From NCBI GenBank assembly GCA_019455065.1, contig JACFNC010000003.1, positions 124,001 to 188,000 on the forward strand: 64,000 bases of DNA, read 5' to 3'. The notes beneath the pieces are model-generated. The model was not told the DNA's origin. It saw only the letters and a program-made list of their open reading frames with translations, and did not search any database. Source of the stretch: Rhodospirillales bacterium. Lineage in GTDB: Bacteria; Pseudomonadota; Alphaproteobacteria; Rhodospirillales; Magnetospirillaceae. Below, piece after piece: positions 56,843 through 64,000 of this stretch (its first letter is position 1; every line of letters starts with the position of its first letter). A program made the translations under genes and the position numbers.

Positions 56843-56907
56843 TGACCTGCTCCCCGAAACCTCTGCCAACTTGAGGTAGAGTCCGTCGCCGAAAGGGGAG
56901 CAGGTCA
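56843..56907. mobile_element. 65-bp element with 13-bp perfect terminal inverted repeats
   Basis: TGACCTGCTCCCC (56843-56855) and its exact complement (56895-56907) bracket 39 bp with no ORF. The ends resemble insertion-sequence termini, and the size suggests a MITE or a collapsed IS remnant. It lies between gatB and the AT-richer island. No clear target duplication is visible. Confidence 0.5.
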
Positions 56908-56974
56908 ATCGAGCTTCAACGGGGCAGAGGTAGGGTTGGGCGGCGAAGTCCCCCCACTGCGCCTCCCCTAAGAC

Positions 56975-59176
56975 CTATTCAGCGCTGTGACCAAGAGCGA
57001 AATCAACTTCGCTTGGCGCGCCACCTCGATCAAGATTGGTGACCAGGATAAGGTCATTTTCCGCCCTGCTTGCTCCGAGATAGAGATTCGACAAGAAGCG
57101 CCTGCGTCCAGGCAAGCCCGCCCCATGGTTTTTAACGTCGTTCTCGTTGACTTCGATCAGAAAAACAGTATCGAACTGAAGACCAGCCACATACTCAGGC
57201 ATGCTGAAGATAAACTTCTTACCTGCCCTCTCAACGCGGTCAAGCTGAGCGCGGCCTGTTATCGGCACGAAATCATCGCGGTGATTACCGGCAACAAGAT
57301 ACGTCTCAAAAAGTTCGTAGCTCATGCATAGCATAGCCACGCGCTTGCCAGCCCCCAACTTCTTGGCGCGGTCGCGAGCAATTGGAAAAACGTTCTTATA
57401 GGTGTCCCGCTCGTTGGCTGATCTAACGAGCGTAGGCTTCGGCCCTTCACCTTTTGCACGGAGCTTATTCTCAACTGCCCATTCAGAGCCAAAATTGGCG
57501 GCGGGAAAACTGCGGTCGATTCCCTGCAAGAATGCCGCGATCTGGTCGGTGTAACGGAAAACTTGACTGAGAACGATAGGCTCAACAGTTCCCAGTTTTG
57601 TACTCGCCCAAACGGAATCCTTGGCCACACTTTCCCCAGCTTGCCCAAGGAATGTGTCCTTGGGACTCTGCTTAGGATCATAGGCCATGTAGACGTCAAA
57701 AGGTGGATCCTCATCCTTGGTTAAAAGATGAAATAACGACCTTTCCACCCGGTTTAGCAGATGGAGTTCATCGACAAAGATTGCGTCAAACCCGCTACGC
57801 AAGCGGGTGGCGCTCCATTGATTACTGGAAAGAAATCCCAGAAAATCGGCAGTCATTTGCTCAAGGGTTACCACTCCCAGTTCGGCCATAGCTCTCGAAA
57901 ATTCCTTATGCAGGTCAACGACGACCTGCTTGTCGCTGGCATTCTCCGCCGGGAGCATCCACTGGGCGCGCCGCTCGGTGAAATAATTTTGGCGTCGCTC
58001 CGAGGGCGTAGCTCCGGACTGGACATCAATAACACAGCCAAACTCGGACAATAGATCGAAGATGAACGGCCTGCTGTCTCCAGAGAGAGCTTCATCCACC
58101 AACTCAACGAACAACTTGGAGCAGAAGGATTTTCGAGCGAGCCAATCAGAGACGCCGTATTCTTTAAAAATTGAGCCAAGGTATTCTATCTCCATCTTGA
58201 GCGCGTCATAAGCATCAAGAGAAAGAGCCTGCATACCTTTTAGCTCATAGCCAAGATGCTGCTCAGCAAGATCGTGCAAAGTGCAAAGAGATATTTCGAC
58301 GCCATCCGGCGTATCAAACAGAGCCCCCCTATCATCGATGTTTATAATGTACTTTCTGATTAGTTCTACTGTCGATGTACTGTGCGCGACGAAGGCTACC
58401 CGGAAAGCCTTTCCGTCGTCTGCAGCTTCATAAACCATCTTTAGGAATCGCATCACCATCGCAAGCGTCTTGCCCGAGCCAGCAGCCCCGCGCAAACGCA
58501 ATGGCCCCCCACGGTCAGCGTTCACGAAGCTCGCTTGCTCGGCGGTCAGGTGGGACTTATACCAGATGTCGTAGCTATAACCGCGGGTCACATCAAGGCT
58601 TAGGGAATCATTCAGGTCAAAATCTCGGCTTTCATCCTGCTCATATTGAGGCGGAGTCTCTAGTGCCGGTGCAATCCGCCCAATAGCCCTCGAAAACAAC
58701 TCGAAGTCAGGAACGAACTCGCTAAGGTCTCCTTTTCCTTCGCGGTCGACACCGTAAAAATAGCAATGACGTGTGCCATTCGGACTTTTGTCCAAAAGGA
58801 GCCTTCCCGGTTCATTGGAGTTTACGCTATTTGCCTGAAAAGAAACTCGGCTTCTCCAGTGATACGGCCTCCAGTTAGCGGGAATCGTGACTGTCGCCTC
58901 GAAGCAGCTAAGGGCAGCGCGAGTGAGCCTATCAAAGGCCTCCCCTCGATTATCTAATGAATGCCCTCCAAAGAGTTCGCCATCTTCCAGAGAGACAACG
59001 ATTAATCTGCTGTTTGTTTTTGCCTTTTTGCTCAACAGATAACAGACATCCCCAACCACCCTCTTTCCGATGGAGTGGCGCGTAGGAAGGGTAAATGTTG
59101 AAAACCAAGCAAGATCGACGGAGATGCTCTGTAGCTGGTTTATCGCATACGCATCGAGAACGAGCGCTTTCACCAT
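56975..59176 (-). CDS. UvrD/Rep-like superfamily 1 helicase, accessory island
   Basis: A 733-residue protein with a 205-residue N-terminal region of no recognised family, then an SF1 helicase core. The core shows a Q-motif-like LTAEQASFVN, Walker A RGAAGSGKT (230-237), a Walker B-like DAIFVDELHLL (DE at 469-470), a motif III-like YDPKQSP, VFRYTDQIAAFL, and a C-terminal segment GLQFDTVFLIEVNEN...LYLGASRAENDLILV equal to motifs V/VI. DNA or RNA unwinding is inferred. Its base composition is clearly more AT-rich than that of gatB. The ATG shares one base with the upstream gene's stop (TGATG); a GTG at 59179 would overlap by 4. Possible phage-defence helicase. Confidence 0.82.
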   Translation of the reverse strand: MVKALVLDAYAINQLQSISVDLAWFSTFTLPTRHSIGKRVVGDVCYLLSKKAKTNSRLIVVSLEDGELFGGHSLDNRGEAFDRLTRAALSCFEATVTIPANWRPYHWRSRVSFQANSVNSNEPGRLLLDKSPNGTRHCYFYGVDREGKGDLSEFVPDFELFSRAIGRIAPALETPPQYEQDESRDFDLNDSLSLDVTRGYSYDIWYKSHLTAEQASFVNADRGGPLRLRGAAGSGKTLAMVMRFLKMVYEAADDGKAFRVAFVAHSTSTVELIRKYIINIDDRGALFDTPDGVEISLCTLHDLAEQHLGYELKGMQALSLDAYDALKMEIEYLGSIFKEYGVSDWLARKSFCSKLFVELVDEALSGDSRPFIFDLLSEFGCVIDVQSGATPSERRQNYFTERRAQWMLPAENASDKQVVVDLHKEFSRAMAELGVVTLEQMTADFLGFLSSNQWSATRLRSGFDAIFVDELHLLNRVERSLFHLLTKDEDPPFDVYMAYDPKQSPKDTFLGQAGESVAKDSVWASTKLGTVEPIVLSQVFRYTDQIAAFLQGIDRSFPAANFGSEWAVENKLRAKGEGPKPTLVRSANERDTYKNVFPIARDRAKKLGAGKRVAMLCMSYELFETYLVAGNHRDDFVPITGRAQLDRVERAGKKFIFSMPEYVAGLQFDTVFLIEVNENDVKNHGAGLPGRRRFLSNLYLGASRAENDLILVTNLDRGGAPSEVDFALGHSAE

Positions 59177-60006
59177 CACACAATTTCCTTCACGCCGAAG
59201 GTCGAAATAATGCTTTTTTGGGTGGCCTCATATTCCTTTGGAAGACCGATCCGAAGGAACAGCGAGGAAAATTTCTGACTGAGTGCATATTTAAGAACAG
59301 GTTTCAAACGCCCGATGCGTAAAGCCTTGCTTTCCGCTGAATACCACTCAGCCTTACTCTTTACTATTTGGTTGGCGTGAATCGTCCTAAAGTACCTTAT
59401 TGCCGCAGCGAAGCCACGATTCTCTAGACCCGGCACATGGGACAAAAAGAAACAATCATTTTGGTTTCTGTCTCCAAGGTGTCCACGAAACTGGTTTTGC
59501 ATCAGTGTAGTGGCTTCACCGACAGGCTTTTCTGTTAACTTTGCGCGCACTTCACAGAGCGTCAAAAAAAACCCTTTCTGGTGGCCTGCGAATTTCGCCT
59601 TAAGGATGATACCAAATTGTCCGAGGAGCTTTCGGAGTTGCGGTACCTTCTGCGGATTGCCCGCCAAAGAAACTAGAGCACTATCATTGTCCTCAGAAAG
59701 AGCAAGCTCTCGTATTGCATCAACGGATAAACAGGTACAAATATACGAATTGATCTCAGAGATCTTTTTTGACATAATGTCATCCAAAAGTTGAGGGGAC
59801 CAAATACAATTCATGTATTCGCTAAGGGAAAGAAGCGGGATATAGGTTAAAAAAGCGCCCGCCTTGTCGTTGAATATGTCGCAGTCAGCATTGATAACGA
59901 TGCCGAAACTCTCACCAGGAGAGTTGTCCCGAGGGCGGTGCCACTGAATAATGTCGCCTTGGAGCAAGGTTTCTTCGCAAGACGGAATCTCAAAGGGTAC
60001 GTCCAT
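59176..60006 (-). CDS. Unknown protein, partner of island helicase
   Basis: A 276-residue protein not assigned to any family. Visible features are a start SCEETLLQGDIIQWHRP followed by FGIVINADCDIFNDKAG, a G-D-I...V-I-x-x-x-C-D pattern seen in some uncharacterised accessory proteins, and a middle FRGHLGDRNQNDCFFLSHVPGLENRGF with several possible ligands. Codon use and base composition are AT-rich like the helicase. The ATG at 60006 was preferred to a TTG at 60012. It is the first gene of the two-gene unit, so its product and the helicase probably act together. Confidence 0.65.
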   Translation of the reverse strand: MDVPFEIPSCEETLLQGDIIQWHRPRDNSPGESFGIVINADCDIFNDKAGAFLTYIPLLSLSEYMNCIWSPQLLDDIMSKKISEINSYICTCLSVDAIRELALSEDNDSALVSLAGNPQKVPQLRKLLGQFGIILKAKFAGHQKGFFLTLCEVRAKLTEKPVGEATTLMQNQFRGHLGDRNQNDCFFLSHVPGLENRGFAAAIRYFRTIHANQIVKSKAEWYSAESKALRIGRLKPVLKYALSQKFSSLFLRIGLPKEYEATQKSIISTFGVKEIV

Positions 60007-60278
60007 AGGCAATTTACGCTAACATGGTTGATTTGCTAATCCGTAATACGCGCAGCCTGCCAGAACGTCAATTACGACTAACCAGGGGTTGCGTCATTCA
60101 AATTGGAATGGTTCGCAGCGTGTACAGAGGCAGTAATCATTGGACCGCAGGCCAAGCGCGCTCGTGAACCCGAAAAAGCTTTCAGGCAGTGGCACGACCT
60201 TGCCGCGCCCGCTGCCTTACGCATGATTCCGCCCAATGCTATCCTGCCCCCCACCACCCCAGCGAAAGGCACCACACC

Positions 60279-60917
60279 GTGGATCACGACTTCTGGCTCA
60301 CGCGCTGGCAAAACAACCAGATCGGCTTTCACGAGGGCGTGCCGAATGCGCTGCTGGTGGCCCATTTCGCGGCCCTGGGGGTGCCGGACGGCGGGCGGGT
60401 GTTCGTGCCGCTGTGCGGCAAGAGCCGCGACATGGGCTGGCTGCGCGCGCAAGGGTTCACGGTGGTCGGCGCCGAGTTGAGCCGGCTGGCGGTGGAGCAG
60501 TTCTTTGGCGAGTTGGGGCTGGCGCCCGAAATCTCGTCGGCCGGGCGGCTGGAGCGGTTCGAGGCCGAGGGGGTGACGGTGTTCGTGGGCGACGTCTTCG
60601 ATCTCGACGCGGCCACCCTCGGCCCGGTCGATGCCGTCTATGACCGCGCCGCCCTGGTCGCCCTGCCGCAACCCTTGCGCGCGCGCTACGCCGCCCATCT
60701 GATCGCCCTCACCGGGGCCGCGCCGCAATTGCTGCTGACCTTCGAATACGACCAGTCCCGCCAGAAGGGGCCGCCCTTTTCGGTCGCTGAGGCCGAGCTG
60801 CGGGCGCTCTACGGCGCCGCCTACCGCCTGGAGCGCGCCGCGGCGCGCGCCGTGCCGGGCGGCCTCAGGGGCGTCTGCCCGGCCGAGGAGAGCGCCTGGC
60901 TGATGCGGCGGCGGTAG
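60279..60917 (+). CDS. Thiopurine S-methyltransferase-like SAM methyltransferase
   Basis: A 212-residue SAM-dependent methyltransferase of the TPMT family. DFWLTRWQNNQIGFHE at the N-terminus, VFVPLCGKSRDMGWLRAQGFTVVGAELS (the SAM loop), VYDRAALVALPQPLRARYA and LLTFEYDQSRQKGPPFSV are diagnostic. In bacteria these enzymes methylate selenium, tellurium or sulfur compounds and confer tellurite tolerance. The start is a GTG at 60279, chosen because the conserved region begins immediately; GAAAGG lies upstream. Confidence 0.9.
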   Translation: MDHDFWLTRWQNNQIGFHEGVPNALLVAHFAALGVPDGGRVFVPLCGKSRDMGWLRAQGFTVVGAELSRLAVEQFFGELGLAPEISSAGRLERFEAEGVTVFVGDVFDLDAATLGPVDAVYDRAALVALPQPLRARYAAHLIALTGAAPQLLLTFEYDQSRQKGPPFSVAEAELRALYGAAYRLERAAARAVPGGLRGVCPAEESAWLMRRR

Positions 60918-60965
60918 GGGGCGGGGAGGCGAGGCCGGGCCGGATTGCCGCGGCGTCTCCTTCTT

Positions 60966-61035
60966 CGTCATTCCCGCGGAAGCGGGAATCCATATGCGGC
61001 AGTGACTTAGGGACCTTCGCCTTGGCGGGGGTGAC
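60966..61035. repeat. Dispersed palindromic repeat (REP-like)
   Basis: GTCATTCCCGCGGAAGCGGGAATCCA at the left and GGCGGGGGTGACG at the right frame a unit like those at 41239 and 45793. The left part is a perfect ATTCCCGC / GCGGGAAT hairpin. Confidence 0.65.
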
Positions 61036-61163
61036 GGCCCGGCCGTCGCGTTTCGCGCCCTTTTTCCCGCCTACCTCTTTTGGCTAGACTTCAAAAACGC
61101 CCACGAAGGATATACTTGGCATCTATCACCAAGGCCGTAGGCCGCAGCCAGAAGGGCGATGCC

Positions 61164-61370
61164 ATGTACGACGATGAGCATATCTCCGAGATGCCGGAAA
61201 TCCGGCGCATCGACGACGACCGCCAGCCGCGCCTTGCCGAACACGACTTCACCGCCGACCGCGAGGAGCGGCGCCGGCGCGAGATCGAGGCGGCCATCGC
61301 CGTGCTCGCCGTGCTGGCGATGGAGGACGACGAGGACGAGGGCGAGGACGAGGCCGTCGTCACCCACTGA
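61164..61370 (+). CDS. Small acidic hypothetical protein (68 aa)
   Basis: A 68-residue, highly charged protein with an Asp/Glu-rich end (MEDDEDEGEDEAVV) and a basic-helical middle (REERRRREIEAAIAVLAVLA). The ATG follows AAGGGCG. No family is recognised. Coding status rests on the Shine-Dalgarno and on GC-rich third positions. Confidence 0.5.
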   Translation: MYDDEHISEMPEIRRIDDDRQPRLAEHDFTADREERRRREIEAAIAVLAVLAMEDDEDEGEDEAVVTH

Positions 61371-61510
61371 CCGGGCGGGCGGCTTTCCGCGCGGCGGCGC
61401 CTGGTGCCCAGCCCTCGACGTCCCGCGCCGCGGGCCCGGAGGCGTTGACGCGGCCCCGCCAATTCTATAGAACCTCAGTCTCTGCCGGGCGGGCCCTGGG
61501 CCGCCGGTAT

Positions 61511-61603
61511 GGAAGGGTGGGTGAGTGGCTTAAACCAGCGGTTTGCTAAACCGTCGTACGCTTTAAAGGCGTACCGGGGGTTCGAATCCCCCCCCTTCCG
61601 CCA
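61511..61603 (+). tRNA. tRNA-Ser (anticodon GCT)
   Basis: A class II tRNA: acceptor GGAAGGG / CCCTTCC, anticodon loop CGGTTTGCTAAACCG with anticodon GCT, a long variable arm (GTACGCTTTAAAGGCGTAC), T-arm GGGGTTCGAATCCCC, discriminator G and encoded CCA. Confidence 0.97.
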
Positions 61604-61788
61604 CTGCAATTCCATCCTCTCCGTCTCCCTCCCACTGTCGCCGCGCCGCGTGCGACGCGGCTCCGCTCGTATTCGCGCGACGTTGAGCAAAATCGCGGGT
61701 AGCGAACCAGGGTTAATCTGGCGGGAATTTGGGCAACCGCGGATTTATGGTTCCTCATCCGTTCAGCCGAAGAGATATTTTCCGGACC

Positions 61789-63465
61789 ATGTCCGCCACA
61801 CCCGTCACCCTCGCCACCACCGCGCCGTCGCCCCATCAGCATGCCATCGCGGCCTTGGTGGCCGGCCTGCTGGTGCTCACCACGGTCTGGTTCTGGGGGC
61901 GGGCCGATGTGCTCGGGCCGGAACTGCCGGTTGCGGTCGGCATCTATCAGAGCACGGTGGTGGTGGCGGACCTGCTCACCGCCGTGCTGCTGCTCATTCA
62001 GGTATGGCAGATTCGCACCGCCGATCTTCTCGTGCTGGGCTGCGGATATCTGGCCACCGCCTTGCTCGCCGCCATCCAGTTGCTCAGCTTTCCGAACGTC
62101 GCGGGACCCTTAGGCGTGGTCGGCGGGGATGCGCAGACGCCGCCCTGGCTTTGGAACTTCTGGCACCTCGTGTTTCCGCTCGCGGTCCTGGGCTACGCGA
62201 ACGTCCGGCGGCCGCTGGGCGGCAATGTCGGACGTACCATCCTGGTGGCCGTGATCGCGACGGTCGCCATCGTGATCGGCCTGTTCCTGCTGGCCACGCG
62301 CTTCACCGCCTATCTGCCGGCGCTGATCGACGGCTTGGCGTTCACCGGCGTCTTCCTGCACATCAACTATCCGCTGATGACGGCCCTGTGCGCCGTCGCC
62401 CTGCTGATGCTGGTCGTCAAACGCGAGCGTTCCGTCGTGTCGCTCTGGCTGGCCGTCAGCGTCCTGGCCTTCATGCTCGATGTCGTGAACAACTGGCATT
62501 CGGGGGCCCGCTATGCCGTCGGCTGGTATGTGGGGCGGGGCAGCGGCCTGGTTTCCAGCCTGCTCCTGCTCATCGTCTTCGTCGCCGAGACGGCGCTGCT
62601 GCTGCGCTATGTCGGGGCGGCCGCCCAGCGCCTCGAATTCCTCAACGGCCAATTGCGCCAGGCGCTGCGGCGGGCCGAGGAGGCAAGCGAGGCCAAGACG
62701 CGCTTCTTCGCCGCCGCCAGCCACGACCTGCGGCAGCCCTTCCAGGCCATGCGTCTGTTTCATGGCGTCCTGGAAAGCCAGGACCTCGAGCCGTTCCCAC
62801 GGCAAGTCGTCGGGCGCCTGGGCGAGGCCATGGCCGCCGGCGAGGGCCTGCTGACCTCGCTGCTGGAAATCGCCCGGATCGATAGCGGGACCATGGAGGT
62901 GAAGCCGCAGCGCCTGGAGGTTTCCAGCCTGTTGCGGGAAATCGTCTCCGCATTCCAGCCGCTCGCGGCCGAGAAAGGCCTGAGACTGAGGATGTTCGCG
63001 CCTGAAATGGCGGTTCAGAGCGACCCGATGATCCTGAGACGCATCCTTACCAACCTGGTGAGCAATTCCGTACGCTATACGGACCGCGGCGGGGTTCTCG
63101 TCGCGGCGCGACGGCGCCGCGGCCGCGTGGTGTTCGAGGTCTGGGACACCGGGATCGGCATGTCGCCGGACGGCGCCGCGCGCGTGTTCGAGGAGTTCTA
63201 TCAGGCGGGCAATCCCAATCGGGATCGTTCCGAGGGGATCGGGCTCGGCTTGCCCATCGTGAAACGCCTGAGCGCCATGATGGGCTATGAGGTGGCGTTC
63301 TACTCGCGGTTGGGTCGGGGAAGCGTGTTCCGGGTCATCGGCCCGCCCTGCGGCGCCGGCGCGCCTTCCCCCGTGACGCCCAGCGAGGAGGTCGCGCCCC
63401 CCCGATCGCCCGCCGTACCCCATCCAATGAACCCTTTGCCGCAACCGGTGTCCGGCGCACGCTGA
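61789..63465 (+). CDS. Membrane sensor histidine kinase (MASE-like)
   Basis: A 558-residue kinase with an integral-membrane sensor of about eight helices (residues 18-275; the first is AIAALVAGLLVLTTVWFW), arranged like MASE-type input domains. A short coiled coil precedes HisKA (H312 in AASHDLRQPFQAM) and HATPase_c (LVSNSVRYTDRGG, DTGIGM, GIGLGLPIVKRL). The last 40 residues are Pro-rich and disordered. There is no receiver, so the partner regulator is elsewhere. Alternative start at 61747. The H-box matches the hybrid kinase at 19126. Confidence 0.88.
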   Translation: MSATPVTLATTAPSPHQHAIAALVAGLLVLTTVWFWGRADVLGPELPVAVGIYQSTVVVADLLTAVLLLIQVWQIRTADLLVLGCGYLATALLAAIQLLSFPNVAGPLGVVGGDAQTPPWLWNFWHLVFPLAVLGYANVRRPLGGNVGRTILVAVIATVAIVIGLFLLATRFTAYLPALIDGLAFTGVFLHINYPLMTALCAVALLMLVVKRERSVVSLWLAVSVLAFMLDVVNNWHSGARYAVGWYVGRGSGLVSSLLLLIVFVAETALLLRYVGAAAQRLEFLNGQLRQALRRAEEASEAKTRFFAAASHDLRQPFQAMRLFHGVLESQDLEPFPRQVVGRLGEAMAAGEGLLTSLLEIARIDSGTMEVKPQRLEVSSLLREIVSAFQPLAAEKGLRLRMFAPEMAVQSDPMILRRILTNLVSNSVRYTDRGGVLVAARRRRGRVVFEVWDTGIGMSPDGAARVFEEFYQAGNPNRDRSEGIGLGLPIVKRLSAMMGYEVAFYSRLGRGSVFRVIGPPCGAGAPSPVTPSEEVAPPRSPAVPHPMNPLPQPVSGAR

Positions 63466-63488
63466 GGGCGTTCGGGCGGGAGGTCGGC

Positions 63489-64000
63489 ATGACGGAAGCC
63501 GCCACTATCGTGTCGCTGCGGGCGCGTCCGGTGGTCGTCCCGCTGTCGCGGCCGTTGCGGACGGCGGCCGGCGCCATCCCGGCCGCCCCATTGCTGCTGC
63601 TGGACGTCACCGATGCCGACGGCGTTATCGGCCGCGCCTATGTCTTCGGCTACACCCCGATCACCCTGCGTCCCCTGGCGGCTCTGGCCGAGTCGCTGGC
63701 GGAGCTGGTGATCGGCAAGCCGGCCGCGCCGTCCCTCCTGTTCGACCTGGCGTCGCGGCAGTTCCGGTTGCTGGGGCGGCAGGGCCTGCTGGGAATGGCG
63801 TTGTCCGGCCTCGACATGGCGCTCTGGGACCTGCTGGGGCGGGCGGTCGGGCGACCCGTCGCCGAGCTCCTGGGCGGTGGGTGCCGGGCGATGCCGGCCT
63901 ACGACAGCTTCGGCCTCGTCGACCCGGTGGCGGACCGCGCCATGCTGGAGGCATCGGTTGCCCAGGGCTTCCGGGCGATCAAGATCAAGGTCGGCGATGG
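63489..64000 (+). CDS. Enolase-superfamily (mandelate racemase/muconate lactonizing) enzyme, N-terminal part
   Basis: The first 170 residues of an MR/MLE-type enzyme, cut by the window end. A capping domain (TIVSLRARPVVVPLSRPLRTAAGA) is followed by MALSGLDMALWDLLGRAVGRPVAELLGG and, near the end, FRAIKIKVG, the K-x-K motif whose second lysine is a catalytic base in mandelate racemase-group members. The specific substrate cannot be determined without the C-terminal half. It follows the histidine kinase by 23 bp, possibly co-transcribed. Confidence 0.88.
   Translation, partial: MTEAATIVSLRARPVVVPLSRPLRTAAGAIPAAPLLLLDVTDADGVIGRAYVFGYTPITLRPLAALAESLAELVIGKPAAPSLLFDLASRQFRLLGRQGLLGMALSGLDMALWDLLGRAVGRPVAELLGGGCRAMPAYDSFGLVDPVADRAMLEASVAQGFRAIKIKVGD

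Noticed and set aside
61509-62885. 458-residue plus-strand open frame
   Set aside because: Begins inside tRNA-Ser and runs out of frame with the histidine kinase; its product is an Arg-rich shadow.

Overview
The window is a contiguous piece of a GC-rich alphaproteobacterial chromosome. DivK, the glnB-glnA order, the pyrB / non-catalytic pyrC pair, an EcfG-type stress promoter and the general gene style fit a Rhodospirillales-like organism (a Magnetospirillum or Azospirillum relative). This is inferred from gene content; no rRNA gene is present to settle it.

Layout. 1-5400: divergent glycogen genes glgA/glgC, a lytic transglycosylase, an AAA+ ATPase and two intergenic small-RNA candidates. 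5600-13500: AlaX editing enzyme, a ChbG/HpnK-type deacetylase, a GT2 glycosyltransferase coupled to an M20 amidohydrolase, a hemolysin-III protein, a diguanylate cyclase, and a three-gene hemerythrin unit behind a textbook EcfG promoter. 13500-21100: nitrogen control (glnB-glnA with a sigma-54 promoter), an aminotransferase, tRNA-His, two convergent LuxR regulators with substituted phospho-acceptor positions, a hybrid kinase and DivK. 21200-32100: a long minus-strand housekeeping run (rpmG, an S41 protease, rnr, topA, dprA, plsY, pyrC-like, pyrB). 32150-41200: a PAS histidine kinase, a CoA-transferase with an AEC transporter, a DksA-like protein, a LuxR regulator and a very large secreted MORN-like protein.

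41470-52650 is the main accessory locus. A nine-gene minus-strand operon encodes phenylphosphate synthase-like subunits (PpsA, PpsB, CBS-domain PpsC), one UbiD-family (de)carboxylase, UbiX, an LpdD-like prenyl-FMN accessory protein, a Tm-1-like (UPF0261) protein, a Nudix hydrolase and a metallophosphoesterase. It starts from a near-perfect sigma-54 promoter and diverges from an XylR/DmpR-type V4R-domain activator. The simplest reading is anaerobic activation of phenol (or a related phenolic) by phosphorylation and carboxylation. The set is unusual: one UbiD subunit only, and no recognisable PpcC or PpcD.

53000-64000: ruvX, the gatCAB operon, then a visibly AT-richer two-gene island (an SF1 helicase and an unknown partner, translationally coupled) next to a 65-bp element with 13-bp terminal inverted repeats. 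This is a candidate mobile or defence cassette. Then follow a thiopurine-methyltransferase-like gene, a small acidic protein, tRNA-Ser, a membrane histidine kinase and the start of an enolase-superfamily gene. No CRISPR array, rRNA, complete insertion sequence or prophage was seen. All assignments come from reading motifs and gene context; no database search was run.
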